Shown: in pieces, positions 1 to 9,106 of the stretch
How the letters are laid out: each line of letters begins with the position of its first letter
Numbering within the stretch: the first letter of the stretch is position 1
Source: Dolichospermum compactum NIES-806
GTDB lineage: Bacteria > Cyanobacteriota > Cyanobacteriia > Cyanobacteriales > Nostocaceae
Direction of reading: 5' to 3'
Assembly (NCBI RefSeq): GCF_002368115.1
Contig: NZ_AP018316.1
Location: forward strand, 1,750,207 to 1,814,206
Length of the DNA: 64,000 bases
Position numbers and translations under genes: made by a program
The notes under the pieces: generated by a model
Seen by the model: only the letters and a program-made list of their open reading frames with translations
Database searches by the model: none
What the model was told of the DNA's origin: nothing

Positions 1-136
1 GAATTGTGCCTAAGTCAAAAATCCGCTGTTCTGCATGAGGAAATAATTTGTGGACATGATCGGAAAGATAGACAACCCCAATAGGAAAGATAGGGTTACA
101 GGGAAGGCGAACGTAGAGGATTTTAGTTGCGTTCAT
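1..136 (-). CDS. B12-binding radical SAM protein, N-terminal fragment
   Basis: The reverse strand opens with ATG at 136 and runs off the left edge of the window, giving about 45 residues that begin MNATKILYVRLPCNPIFPIG. From memory this start is typical of cyanobacterial proteins with a cobalamin-binding domain followed by a radical SAM domain, but neither the B12 motif nor the CxxxCxxC cluster lies inside the window. The call is therefore by N-terminal resemblance only. Its upstream side faces the decayed DNA of 137-1600. Confidence 0.5.
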   Translation of the reverse strand, partial: MNATKILYVRLPCNPIFPIGVVYLSDHVHKLFPHAEQRIFDLGTI

Positions 137-588
137 ACGTGGTTTAACTGTAATGCTTGCCGTAGTTGAGGAAAAGACTAGAGGAATTGTGAATTTGCTT
201 CTGACTGGACTAGCATTATTTTTGACATTTCAGTTGTTTTGTGCTATGCAAAAACTTTTGCCGTTAGTGATCAAAGTGAATGTGAAAACTGCACTGCATA
301 AAATTTGCTTGTTATATATGGGATTTATGAACGAAATTTTCATATACATTTACCATAACATCGAGTTTATGAATTTAGCGATGATTTTTCGTGGTAATTC
401 CGAAGATAGATGCAAGGGATAATTCAACCTACCAGGGAGGGTAAACTTTGGCAGTCAAAGGGGGAAATTCTTGGCTGTAAAGGATTTACAGAGATTCTAG
501 CGGAGATAACAATGGATATTCTCCTTTATCGTCTATTTTGTTAAGTAAATACAGATTTATTTACAAAATTTTTATAATAGACTAGACT
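137..588. other. AT-rich intergenic region without a gene
   Basis: This stretch lies upstream of the reverse-strand B12/radical SAM gene. A forward open frame at 153-422 has no recognisable domain, no clear ribosome binding site and low-complexity composition, so I do not call it a gene. No hairpin or repeat was recognised here. Confidence 0.5.
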
Positions 589-826
589 GAAAACCCTTGA
601 GGTTAAGTTTTGGAGATTGGTGGAAAAACTTAGCCGTCCTTTAGGCAAGGGATGAAAGTCAGACAGAGGCTGTCTTCCTCCAGTGACAGATTATGTAAAA
701 TACCCTAACATAATAATATGGTTGTTAGGTCCTCACCATGATAATTTACGAGATCAAAGTCAAAGGAAAAGACAAGCAATAGACGAAGCCAGATTCTTCC
801 TCAATTCATTCCCATGCAGAGCATAG
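589..826 (+). mobile_element. Remnant of an IS1341-type (tnpB-only IS200/IS605) element
   Basis: Positions 589-687 carry a structured repeat: CCCTTG at 594-599 pairs with CAAGGG at 646-651, and AAGTTTT at 605-611 pairs with AAAACTT at 625-631. A second, interrupted copy lies at 29299-29636. Fifty bases further, an ATG at 738 starts MIIYEIKVKGKDKQ, the usual start of cyanobacterial TnpB, followed after a small frame-breaking deletion by AIDEA in the next frame and a stop at 824-826. The rest of tnpB is missing. I infer that the repeat is the left end or 5' leader of the element. Confidence 0.6.
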
Positions 827-839
827 GAACGAAATGATT

Positions 840-1596
840 TTATTTTTTGGGTGGAGTGAAACCAAACTTTGTAAATATCCAGTGATACCATTCTTGATGA
901 GTGGTAACAAAATTTAAAGCTGATTCCAAATCTATGTCTAAATCTTTGTTATGAATACTGATAATTAGATCATAAATCAAATCAAAGAGAATCCTATCTT
1001 CTTGTTCTTAGGACTTACGCAAGTGTCACACCAAAAATCTGTTGTAGGGTACGTCAGACTGCATAAATTCTGCAAATAAACAGATTGTTGATATCTGACG
1101 CACCCTACCAATGTGCCAGTTGCGTAAGTCCTGGTTCTAACACAATTTTTCTATAAAAATGATAAGTAAATGTGGCATCATAACTAGCGGTATGTGCCAT
1201 ATTCGGCAAAAAATATTGATTATAAGCTCGCAGATTCAAGTATTTACTCAGATACTCTAAAGAATAACTTTCTAAATTTGGAAAACAGTCTTTAGCTAAA
1301 ATCCAAGTACAATCAAATTCTAAATTATGCAAAGGTAAACCAACTTGCCGAAAACTATGCTTGAGGATATCAATATCATGTTCTGCATAGTGACAGATAA
1401 TTTTTTTCTCTTCAACAATAGTCAGAAATTCTGTTAGTAAAGTTTTGAGACTTTTGAGATTTAAAACATTTTGAAAACCATGAGAGTTACCATCACAAAA
1501 ACCTTCATAAATTAGCACACCTTGACTATTAACAATAGCTAATTCAGTTAAATTTGGGTTACTTTCAGTATCTAAAATAACAAAGTTTATATTTAC
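840..1596 (-). pseudogene. DEDDh 3'-5' exonuclease gene broken by a MITE
   Basis: All three exonuclease motifs of the DnaQ/RNase T family are readable on the reverse strand: DTES (Exo I) near 1560-1572, HYAEHDIDILKHSF (Exo II) and HTASYD (Exo III, H-x4-D). The 125-bp MITE at 1009-1133 cuts the gene; its downstream part continues in frame from EQEDRILFDL to a TAA at 840-842. Removing the MITE and one copy of the 5-bp duplication restores the reading RKIVLEQEDR. In-frame codons extend upstream only to a TAA at 1597-1599 without an ATG or GTG, so the 5' end also looks damaged. A shortened protein starting at the ATG at 1518 would lack motif I. Confidence 0.75.
1009..1133. mobile_element. 125-bp MITE, copy 1
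   Basis: The ends are near-perfect inverted repeats (TAGGACTTACGC and GCGTAAGTCCTG). It is flanked by GTTCT at 1004-1008 and 1134-1138, a 5-bp target duplication. An almost identical 125-bp copy lies at 38720-38844, and the same ends bound an IS remnant at 42737-43375, which is probably the parent. It has no coding capacity. It interrupts an exonuclease gene. Confidence 0.85.
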
Positions 1597-1751
1597 TTAT
1601 CAGTAGATAATCGTAATACCCGTGCTAATTATAGCATAAATTATAAAGAACCGATTTCACCAAATATCAGTTCCCAAACCCCAAAAATAATCTGGGGAAT
1701 GGGTAAAAGTTGATAATGTCAATTGTCAGTTATCAATTATCAACTCAGCTA

Positions 1752-3095
1752 TTACCTACGTTTACCAGAACGACGTGGTGTAGGAGAATTAGAACCAGGC
1801 TTTTTATCACCTGCGGCTGTGCGTGAAGAAGGTTGTCTAGGTGATTTTGAAGAAGCAGATTTAGGAGCAGAACGACGAGTCCGCTGATTTCCACCACCAC
1901 CAGAAGGAGCTTTACGTCCATTGGGAATTGGTTCAGCCTTAATTTCCGGGTTCACAGCAAAACCATCTACCACTTCTTTCGGTAAACGCTGCTCAATCAG
2001 GGTTTCAATATCCGCTAACAAATGATGTTCATCAACACATACAAGAGATATCGCTTGTCCTTCCGCACCAGCGCGTCCAGTCCGACCAATGCGATGTACA
2101 TAATCCTCTGGGACATTGGGTAAATCGTAATTAATAACATGAGGTAGCTCGCTAATATCAAGACCCCGCGCAGCAATATCCGTTGCTACCAATACCTGCA
2201 AAGTCCCGTCTTTAAACTTAGCTAAAGCGTGAGTTCGCGCTCCCTGACTCTTATTACCATGAATAGCGAGCGCCTGAATCCGGTCCTCACCCAACTGCTT
2301 CACCAACCGGTCAGCGCCATGCTTCGTGCGGCTAAATACTAATACTTGATACCATTTGTTTTCTCGAATCAGATGGGAAAGTAATTGCCGCTTCCGTTCT
2401 CTGTCCACATGATAAACTTTTTGTGATATCGTTGCCGCAGTTACGTTCCGGCGTGCGACTTCAATCATAGTCGGGTTATTTAGTAACCCAGCCGCAAGAG
2501 TTTTAACTTTATCAGAGAAAGTCGCAAAAAATAGCAAATTCTGCCGCTGTTTAGGTAGAAGTGAAAGAATACGCCGGATATCATTAATAAAACCCATGTC
2601 CAGCATTCGGTCTGCTTCATCCAGTACCAACACTTCCACACGGGACAAATTCACAGTCCCTTGTTGGACATGATCTAACAATCGTCCTGGAGTTGAAACC
2701 AAAATATCTACACGGGTTCTCAATTTCTGTTTTTGGGGACCAATACTCACTCCCCCAAACATCACCATTGAATTCAGATTCAAATATTTACCATAATCAC
2801 GGACACTTTCTTGCACCTGTGCAGCAAGTTCACGGGTAGGAGTCAGAATTAAGGCGCGAATTGGCGGAAATCCATGAGAATTACTAGAAATGCCCTTATT
2901 TGCAGACAAGCGATGTAACAAAGGCAGAGTGAAACTGGCAGTTTTACCAGTACCCGTTTGCGCTCCAGCCATAATATCACCACCAGACAATACCACAGGG
3001 ATAGCCTGTTTCTGGATTGGTGTAGGTTTATCATATCCCAGATCAGTGACAGCACGAACAATTTCTGGGGACAAGCCGAGATTAGAAAAAGACAT
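1752..3095 (-). CDS. DEAD-box RNA helicase, RhlE type
   Basis: ATP-dependent RNA helicase of 447 residues, probably acting in rRNA or mRNA remodelling in the cytoplasm. Visible motifs: Q motif around residues 3-30, AQTGTGKT (45-52), PTRELA (86-91), TPGRLL (135-140), DEAD (159-162), ARGLDI and HRIGRTGRAG in the second RecA domain, and a basic Gly/Ser/Lys/Arg-rich tail after about residue 370. I chose the start at MSFSNLGL because GGAG lies just upstream; an in-frame GTG/ATG 33 bases further up is less likely. Motif III, normally SAT, reads FAT (190-192). Some cyanobacterial RNA helicases of this type respond to cold or redox state; nothing here shows the control. Confidence 0.9.
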   Translation of the reverse strand: MSFSNLGLSPEIVRAVTDLGYDKPTPIQKQAIPVVLSGGDIMAGAQTGTGKTASFTLPLLHRLSANKGISSNSHGFPPIRALILTPTRELAAQVQESVRDYGKYLNLNSMVMFGGVSIGPQKQKLRTRVDILVSTPGRLLDHVQQGTVNLSRVEVLVLDEADRMLDMGFINDIRRILSLLPKQRQNLLFFATFSDKVKTLAAGLLNNPTMIEVARRNVTAATISQKVYHVDRERKRQLLSHLIRENKWYQVLVFSRTKHGADRLVKQLGEDRIQALAIHGNKSQGARTHALAKFKDGTLQVLVATDIAARGLDISELPHVINYDLPNVPEDYVHRIGRTGRAGAEGQAISLVCVDEHHLLADIETLIEQRLPKEVVDGFAVNPEIKAEPIPNGRKAPSGGGGNQRTRRSAPKSASSKSPRQPSSRTAAGDKKPGSNSPTPRRSGKRR

Positions 3096-3399
3096 AGAAC
3101 TCCAAGAATAACATCGGCCTGTCGCCAATCACGGCTTCAGTCTTAGGCGGACGAATGGTTTAAAATACACAAATGGGCAGTAAGCACCAAGACTAGGAGC
3201 AAATCCCACAGCCTTCCATGATAGCAGAATTATGGTGAAATCTGAACCTCTAGGAATTATCCCTTATGCTACTTGTACCAATAGTAATATAAATAGGGTA
3301 AATATTCTTTGTAATTTATCCATTTTAGGAATGATTTAGATGATTACAAAATATAGAATCTATTGGTTAATGTGAAGATTCAAATTTTCCTTAAAGATT
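3096..3399. other. Divergent intergenic region
   Basis: About 300 bases between the helicase (reverse) and the methyltransferase (forward). It should hold both promoters, but I could not assign a convincing -10/-35 pair. The half next to the methyltransferase is very AT-rich. Confidence 0.4.
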
Positions 3400-4524
3400 A
3401 TGTTATGTCCGACTATTTTCTCCTTTTTCTCTGGCTCAGGATTCCTCGATTTAGGATTTGAAACCAGCGGCTATAAAATTGCTTATGTCAACGAAATATT
3501 TCCTCCATTCATGTCGGCATATCGCTATTCAAGGGAAAAACTCAACCTCCCCCAACCTGAATATGGATATCATCAAGCAGAAGCCTCAGACGTAAGTAAA
3601 TTAATAGCAGGAACACCAGCACAACGATTAAATGAATTAGTCAAAGATTCCCGTAAATCAAATAATATAATAGGCTTTATTGGTGGTCCACCCTGTCCTG
3701 ATTTTTCTATTGGTGGCAAAAACAAAGGACATTTAGGCGATAATGGTAAACTCTCATCTGCTTATGTTGAATTGATTTGTCAAAATTTACCCGATTTCTT
3801 TTTATTTGAAAATGTCAAAGGTTTATGGAGAACCACAAAACACCGTTTATTTTTTGAAGAACTAAAAATAAAATTACAGAAATCCGGTTATATCTTAACA
3901 GAACGGTTAATTAATTCTATTGAATATGGTGTCCCTCAAGATAGAGATAGAATTATTTTAATAGGCTTTCAAGATAAATTTCTCAAAGATATAAAAACTA
4001 AAGATGAATTTACTTTTCCTTGGGAAAAACATATTTTATATCCTCAAGAAAAAGTATTTACCTATCCTTGGCATAAAAGCCAACCATTTCAAGAAGATTC
4101 CATAATTCCTTGTCCTGAAAATATTCCTGAAAAACTCACTGTTGAATATTGGTTTAGAAAAAATCAAGTTCTCAACCATGCCAATGCTCAACATCATTTT
4201 CAACCAAGAGCAGGTAAAATAAAATTTGCTACTATTGCTGAAGGAGATGATTCCAAAAAATCATTTAAACGTTTGCACAGGTGGCGTTATTCTCCCACAG
4301 CTTGCTATGGTAATAATGAAGTCCATTTACATCCTTACAAAATTAGACGTATTTCTATAGCCGAAGCTTTAGCAATTCAATCCTTACCTGCTAATTTTTC
4401 CCTTCCAGAAAATATGTCACTTACGAATATGTTTAAAACCGTTGGTAACGGTGTTCCCTACTTAGCAGCAAAAGCCTTAGCACAAACTATTCTTGACTTT
4501 TTAAACGCTGAGTTGCAAGATTAA
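3400..4524 (+). CDS. DNA (cytosine-5-)-methyltransferase, orphan
   Basis: Transfers a methyl group from S-adenosylmethionine to C5 of cytosine in a specific DNA site. The 374 residues contain motif I FFSGSGFLDLGF (9-20), motif IV with catalytic Cys99 in GGPPCPDFS, ENV (137-139, motif VI), QDRDR (180-184, motif VIII) and TVGNGVP near residue 348 (motif X). The target recognition region lies between about residues 190 and 320. No restriction endonuclease is adjacent, so it is either solitary or its partner is elsewhere. HIP1-related CGATCG sites, common in this window, are a known target of one cyanobacterial m5C enzyme, but the sequence does not show what this one recognises. Confidence 0.9.
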   Translation: MLCPTIFSFFSGSGFLDLGFETSGYKIAYVNEIFPPFMSAYRYSREKLNLPQPEYGYHQAEASDVSKLIAGTPAQRLNELVKDSRKSNNIIGFIGGPPCPDFSIGGKNKGHLGDNGKLSSAYVELICQNLPDFFLFENVKGLWRTTKHRLFFEELKIKLQKSGYILTERLINSIEYGVPQDRDRIILIGFQDKFLKDIKTKDEFTFPWEKHILYPQEKVFTYPWHKSQPFQEDSIIPCPENIPEKLTVEYWFRKNQVLNHANAQHHFQPRAGKIKFATIAEGDDSKKSFKRLHRWRYSPTACYGNNEVHLHPYKIRRISIAEALAIQSLPANFSLPENMSLTNMFKTVGNGVPYLAAKALAQTILDFLNAELQD

Positions 4525-4543
4525 GGGCGCAGGCCTTGCGCCC
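4525..4543 (+). terminator. GGGCGCA/TGCGCCC hairpin
   Basis: A 7-bp perfect stem with a 5-base loop starts right after the methyltransferase stop codon. An identical 19-base palindrome follows the PPTase gene at 25724-25742. It probably ends transcription, although the T-run is short; it is also a dispersed repeat. Confidence 0.5.
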
Positions 4544-4631
4544 CTACTTTCCGACTTTTCTTGATATGTAGTTTAATATATAAGAAATACTTTAATTTTC
4601 ATCAAGTTTAATAAACCCTACCAGAAAAACT

Positions 4632-5318
4632 ATGGCAGCAGACTATCCAAACATTGATATTGCACCATTTATTGACCACTCTCTGCTATTACCAATTGCT
4701 ACCCCAGAGCAAATTAGTCAATGGTGCGATGAGGCATATAGATATAACTTTGCAGCGGTTTGTGTAAATCCCTGTTATGTTAAGCAAGTAGCAGAACTTT
4801 TGTATAAAAAAAATCCTCAAGTTTGTACAGTCATTGGTTTTCCCAATGGTGCAAATACTTCAGCCGTCAAGTTATATGAAGCTAAAGAAGCAGTAGACAA
4901 TGGTGCTACTGAGTTGGATGTAGTTATTAATTTAGGGTGGTTAAAAGCGGGAAAAACAGAGGAAGTTCACCGAGAAATTGCCACAATTTGTGAAGAAGCT
5001 GGACAACCTGTAAAGGTAATTTTAGAAACTAGCCTGCTTACGGATACAGAGAAACAAATCGCTGCGGAACTGGCTATGGATGCTGGTGCTGCATTCTTAA
5101 AAACCAGTACAGGTTGGAATGGTGGCGCAACTGTAGCTGATGTGAAGCTTTTAAAAGAGATAGCAAAAGATCGTGTAGGCATCAAAGCATCAGGAGGTAT
5201 TCGCACTCATAATGATGCTTTAGAATTAATTATGGCTGGTGCAACTAGATTAGGCACATCTCGCGGTGTGGATTTACTTCGTCAACGCCATAATCCAGAA
5301 AAAGAAACAACTAATTGA
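4632..5318 (+). CDS. deoC: Deoxyribose-phosphate aldolase
   Basis: Cleaves 2-deoxyribose 5-phosphate to glyceraldehyde 3-phosphate and acetaldehyde in deoxynucleoside breakdown. The 228-residue TIM barrel has the Schiff-base lysine at K157 in FLKTSTGW, the second active lysine at K185 in GIKASGGIRT, and the aspartate in ELDVVINLG (D96). Length is normal. It is followed on the same strand, after the reverse-strand transporter gene, by recO. Confidence 0.95.
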   Translation: MAADYPNIDIAPFIDHSLLLPIATPEQISQWCDEAYRYNFAAVCVNPCYVKQVAELLYKKNPQVCTVIGFPNGANTSAVKLYEAKEAVDNGATELDVVINLGWLKAGKTEEVHREIATICEEAGQPVKVILETSLLTDTEKQIAAELAMDAGAAFLKTSTGWNGGATVADVKLLKEIAKDRVGIKASGGIRTHNDALELIMAGATRLGTSRGVDLLRQRHNPEKETTN

Positions 5319-5792
5319 TACCTACGAAATGATCAGGTAATTTCACAAATTGACTAGACAATAATTAGTTTCTATTGTAACATTTGTCTTGAATACCTAT
5401 TTTAACCGTCTTACATCATTTTCCAAATCAAAAATCTGAGAGTGGTAATGTGGCATTGAACATACCCTTTGCTGAAAAAAGGTAGAAGTTATCACAGATA
5501 ATACATCAATAAGGTGCAAGGTTTTGGCTAGGAGAGGTTGACAAAAGCAAGCATTTTTGTATAAAAAAACTTCCCTCTATAATCACTAAAAAACTTATTC
5601 AGCAAACCCTAATGATAGACAAAAAAGTGATATTTTTCTCCTACTTCTCCTAGTTTCGGAAGTCTTCATTTTTGGGTTATAGCAACGATCAAGGTGGTTA
5701 GGACATGAATTGTTCGTGTCAACGTACCGTAGGTATTCATGAAACTCCGTCCACAACAGGTTTTTACTCGTGACTCCTGCTATAAAAGGCTA
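5319..5792. other. Intergenic region between convergent genes
   Basis: About 470 AT-rich bases between deoC (forward) and the transporter gene (reverse). I found no open frame with a recognisable product, no strong terminator and no repeat shared with the rest of the window. Confidence 0.4.
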
Positions 5793-6101
5793 CTAAGAAA
5801 ATGCTGAAAGTAAAATCAGTGCTGCGATCGCTAGAACAATCCCACCAATTTCATAAGCATTGAGAGATTCCTGAAAAAAAATAACACCTACAGATGCTAG
5901 TAATAAAACTGTAGAAACGGAATAAACTACGCCTAATGTTGCTAGTTTCATGTGTTTCATTACATATACCCACCCAAAAGCGGTAGAAGCTAAAATAATT
6001 ACGCCAATAAAAAACCAACTTTTTTTTAATGAGATTTCATTGTTACTAGCAACTTTCAGAAAGTAATCACCAATAACACCAAGTGAGCTTAAAGCAATCA
6101 C
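5793..6101 (-). CDS. Small EamA/SMR-type membrane transporter
   Basis: About 102 residues with four hydrophobic segments (roughly 1-15, 29-46, 53-73 and 81-101), the layout of small multidrug resistance and EmrE-like proteins. Residues such as the internal GDYFLK and the ending GGIVLAIAALILL resemble that family. The start is uncertain: the call uses GTG at 6101; the upstream in-frame stretch (NQTGIAVLA) is also hydrophobic but offers no ATG, so the gene may have lost its true N-terminus. The substrate cannot be told. Confidence 0.6.
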   Translation of the reverse strand: MIALSSLGVIGDYFLKVASNNEISLKKSWFFIGVIILASTAFGWVYVMKHMKLATLGVVYSVSTVLLLASVGVIFFQESLNAYEIGGIVLAIAALILLSAFS

Positions 6102-6246
6102 GGCTAAAACAGCTATGCCTGTTTGGTTGATAAGATTGGGACAATTGAAAATTAAGCGCTGTTGGCAGCGGATGTTTACATAGATAGTATACCAGTTTTT
6201 TACTTAAATAAGTAACATTTAAATTAGGGTGGTTGAAAGCAGGGAA

Positions 6247-7176
6247 ATGAGCAAAACCTACAAAGCAATTGGTATTAATCTCAAGGCGCAAGCATTGGGC
6301 GAATCTGATAAAATAGTTACAATTTTAACTCAAGAATTTGGGTTAATTCGGGCAGTTGCGACGGGAGTGCGGAAACAAAACTCCAGCTTGGGTGGGAGAA
6401 TGGGGATGTTTGTCATTAATGAATTACTCATTTCCCAAGGACGAAATCTCGATAGAATTACTCAAGCTGAAACTATAAAGACTTATCCGGGTTTATCTAA
6501 AGATTTGGGTAAATTAGCTGCTAGTCAATATTTAGCGGAAATAGTTTTGTGTCAAGCGTTAAGCGAACAACCGCAAACAGAACTTTATGAGTTATTTAAT
6601 GAGCATATTCAGCGGCTAGAGGATATACCCAGAACAGAAATAAACTGTGTAGTTGCCTATCTAGCTCAAGGTGTATTTCAAATTTTATCCTTAGCAGGAC
6701 TAACACCACAAGTAGAGTCTTGTTGTTTAACTCAACGGCTTTTAACCCCAGACTGGACAAATCCCCATTGGCAAGTTGGATTTAGCATCCCTTCTGGTGG
6801 CATAATTTGTTTAGACGCTTGGAAAACCTTGCGAACAGAAATAGAGCAAGAGAAACGGGAAAATAGGGAAATGGAGGAAAAAAGTCAGACAAATGTTTCC
6901 CATTCCCAGTTCTGTAACTCTAACCCTGGCTACGAAACGGTTTTTCACCAGCAGGAGTTACCAATTATTTCTCGTCGGTTAAATGGGAAACAACTGGTTA
7001 TGCTTCAACACCTGTCGGAAACAGAGATAATACAAATAGATGTAGCCGACTATTCTGGATGGTTAGCTGTTGAGCAAATTTTACGCCAGTATGTTCAGTA
7101 TCATTTAGGACAACCTATTCGCTCTGCCACTTTGATTGACTCCTATTTTGCCGCCAACCATGATGCAATCGTCTGA
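6247..7176 (+). CDS. recO: DNA repair protein RecO
   Basis: Mediator that helps load RecA at single-stranded gaps in the RecF pathway. The start at ATG 6247 (MSKTYKAIGINLKAQALGES) follows an AGGGA ribosome site; an in-frame GTG 18 bases upstream is not needed. The N-terminal OB fold is typical (SDKIVTILTQEFGLIRAVATGVRK). The cysteine pair seen in bacterial RecO zinc fingers is only partly present (CC at about residue 160). The gene ends inside the beginning of the MFS gene, with a 17-base overlap, implying translational coupling. Confidence 0.9.
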   Translation: MSKTYKAIGINLKAQALGESDKIVTILTQEFGLIRAVATGVRKQNSSLGGRMGMFVINELLISQGRNLDRITQAETIKTYPGLSKDLGKLAASQYLAEIVLCQALSEQPQTELYELFNEHIQRLEDIPRTEINCVVAYLAQGVFQILSLAGLTPQVESCCLTQRLLTPDWTNPHWQVGFSIPSGGIICLDAWKTLRTEIEQEKRENREMEEKSQTNVSHSQFCNSNPGYETVFHQQELPIISRRLNGKQLVMLQHLSETEIIQIDVADYSGWLAVEQILRQYVQYHLGQPIRSATLIDSYFAANHDAIV

Positions 7177-8779
7177 TTTAAATAAAAAAAGCCGAACTCA
7201 CTCACCTAGCGACGCTAAAAAAAAGCATAAAGCATTAGATCATAATGTCACTGCTGTTCCTAAACTTAGTCATATTCATAGTCCAGAAATGTCACTCAAA
7301 GATGTTTCTGAAGATGGAAATTGTCCAGTAGAAATTCCATTAACTGATATTTCTCCAGCCTCGGAAATCAAATCTGATCCAGCATTAAAAGGTACGGAAT
7401 CGAATGGTAAACTAACGACGGATTTAACGCCGGAAACATTGCCATTGATGGGTGCCGATTCTGGGGGTACGGATTCTGCAAATAATCAACAGGCGGGATT
7501 TTTACCTGTATTAAAAAACCCTAATTTTCTCGCTCTTTGGGCGGGGCAAGTTTTCTGTCAGTTAGCTGATAAGGTTTATTTAGTATTGATGATTGCTTTG
7601 ATTAATAGCCAGTTTCAAGCTAGTGATCAAAGTATTAGCGGTTGGGTTTCGGCTTTAATGATGGCGTTTACAATTCCTGCTGTATTATTTGGTTCTGTAG
7701 CGGGAGTATTTGTAGATCGTTGGTCAAAAAAAGTTGTTTTGGTAGCATCAAATATTTGGCGTGGTATTCTGGTTTTACTTATTCCTACCCTGTTATGGTT
7801 AACCCATGATTGGCAGCCTGTGGGCGTTTTACCTGTGGGGTTTTTGATTATTTTAGGTGTGACTTTTTTGGTTTCTACCTTAACACAATTTTTTGCCCCG
7901 GCAGAACAATCGGCTATTCCTTTAATAGTCAAAGAACAGGATTTGCTTTCGGCTAATTCTCTTTATACAACGACAATGATGGCTTCGGTGATTGTGGGTT
8001 TTGCGGTAGGAGAACCAGTTTTAGCCTTAGCAGATGGACTCTGGACACAATTAGGTGGTGGTGGGGGATTGGGTAAGGAAATTTTGGTGGGTGGCAGTTA
8101 TGCGATCGCTGGGTTAATATTATTTTTACTCCAAACTAACGAAAAACCCCATCCCCCAGAAACAGAATTTCCTCATGTTTTCTCAGACTTGCGCGACGGG
8201 TTACGTTACCTCCAAGAAAATCATCGTATCCGCAACGCTTTATTACAACTAATTATCCTATTTTCTGTCTTTGCTGCCCTGACTGTGCTGGCAGTTCGCA
8301 TGGCAGAAATTATCCCGAATATGAAAGCCTCTCAATTCGGCTTTTTATTAGCATCTGCCGGTGTTGGTGTGGCAATTGGGGCGACAATTCTAGGACAATT
8401 TGGACAACGCTTTTCTTATAAACAACTGAGTTTTTGGGGTTGTCTAGGTATGGCAGGATCTTTAATTGGTTTATCACTGTTCACCACGCAACTTTTACCC
8501 GTGCTGCTATTTATAGCTTCCTTGGGAATATTTGGGGCTTTGGTGGGTATCCCTATGCAAACTGCAATCCAAACCGAAACACCTCCAGCTATGCGAGGTA
8601 AGGTATTTGGACTGCAAAATAACGTGATTAATATTGCCCTTTCTCTCCCCTTGGCTTTAGCTGGTGTGGCGGAAACTTTTATCGGCTTAAAAGCAGTATT
8701 TTTTACCTTAGCTGCCATCGTCTTAGTCGGCGGTCTCTTTACTTGGTATAATTCTGGGAAATCCTCAGAGGTTGTTTGA
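7160..8779 (+). CDS. MFS transporter with long hydrophilic N-terminus
   Basis: A polytopic inner-membrane permease of the major facilitator superfamily. I chose the paired ATG at 7160/7163 rather than the TTG at 7136. The first 115 or so residues are polar and rich in Ser, Lys and Asp, followed by the membrane domain starting at PVLKNPNFLALWAGQV. The conserved loop FVDRWSKK between helices 2 and 3 marks the MFS fold. It overlaps the end of recO, so the two are probably one operon. The substrate is unknown; sequence style is that of drug or macrolide efflux proteins. Confidence 0.85.
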   Translation: MMQSSDLNKKSRTHSPSDAKKKHKALDHNVTAVPKLSHIHSPEMSLKDVSEDGNCPVEIPLTDISPASEIKSDPALKGTESNGKLTTDLTPETLPLMGADSGGTDSANNQQAGFLPVLKNPNFLALWAGQVFCQLADKVYLVLMIALINSQFQASDQSISGWVSALMMAFTIPAVLFGSVAGVFVDRWSKKVVLVASNIWRGILVLLIPTLLWLTHDWQPVGVLPVGFLIILGVTFLVSTLTQFFAPAEQSAIPLIVKEQDLLSANSLYTTTMMASVIVGFAVGEPVLALADGLWTQLGGGGGLGKEILVGGSYAIAGLILFLLQTNEKPHPPETEFPHVFSDLRDGLRYLQENHRIRNALLQLIILFSVFAALTVLAVRMAEIIPNMKASQFGFLLASAGVGVAIGATILGQFGQRFSYKQLSFWGCLGMAGSLIGLSLFTTQLLPVLLFIASLGIFGALVGIPMQTAIQTETPPAMRGKVFGLQNNVINIALSLPLALAGVAETFIGLKAVFFTLAAIVLVGGLFTWYNSGKSSEVV

Positions 8780-8928
8780 AAAGCGATTGGAAAGATGCCC
8801 CCGTCCCGCGAACGCGACTACACAGACAAAACCCACCTATTCCTTCGGAACGCTACGGGAACGTGGGTTCAAAAGCCTTGACTTTTCATTAGTCCACGCA
8901 GGTAGGTGGACTTTGTTTGTATCCCACA

Positions 8929-9106
8929 TTCCGCACCCCCCGGTGTCACAATCGGTTTTTTCTGATTTTTATCCCCATTTAATGTTGTATTTTGTACCAA
9001 AACCAAGAAATATTGGTAGGCGATAGCGAAGCGCTGCTGCAAGCAGTTCACTAAAACCAAATCTCCAAACGACCAATTTTCGTTGTGTGACAGTTTAGGG
9101 TGCGGA
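8929..9106. mobile_element. MITE of a second family, copy 1
   Basis: Ends TTCCGCACCC and GGGTGCGGAA are inverted repeats, with further shared blocks just inside (GGTGTCACAATCGG on the left; AACGACCAATTTTCGTTGTG on the right). A second copy lies at 60405-60558 with a different middle. There is no open frame of note. Around it, 8780-9428 holds only short dispersed cyanobacterial repeats and the AT-rich upstream region of the next gene. Confidence 0.7.

Noticed and set aside
153..422. Forward open frame of 89 codons near the left edge
   Set aside because: No domain, odd composition (many Ile, Phe, Tyr, Asn) and no ribosome site; lies in the upstream region of a reverse-strand gene.
589..687. 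Structured repeat considered as a HEARO/IscB-type omega RNA
   Set aside because: No iscB gene follows; the next coding sequence is a TnpB start, so an IS1341-type left end fits better.
8772..9026. Open frame of 84 codons after the MFS gene
   Set aside because: It runs through dispersed repeats and half of a MITE; no protein-like features.
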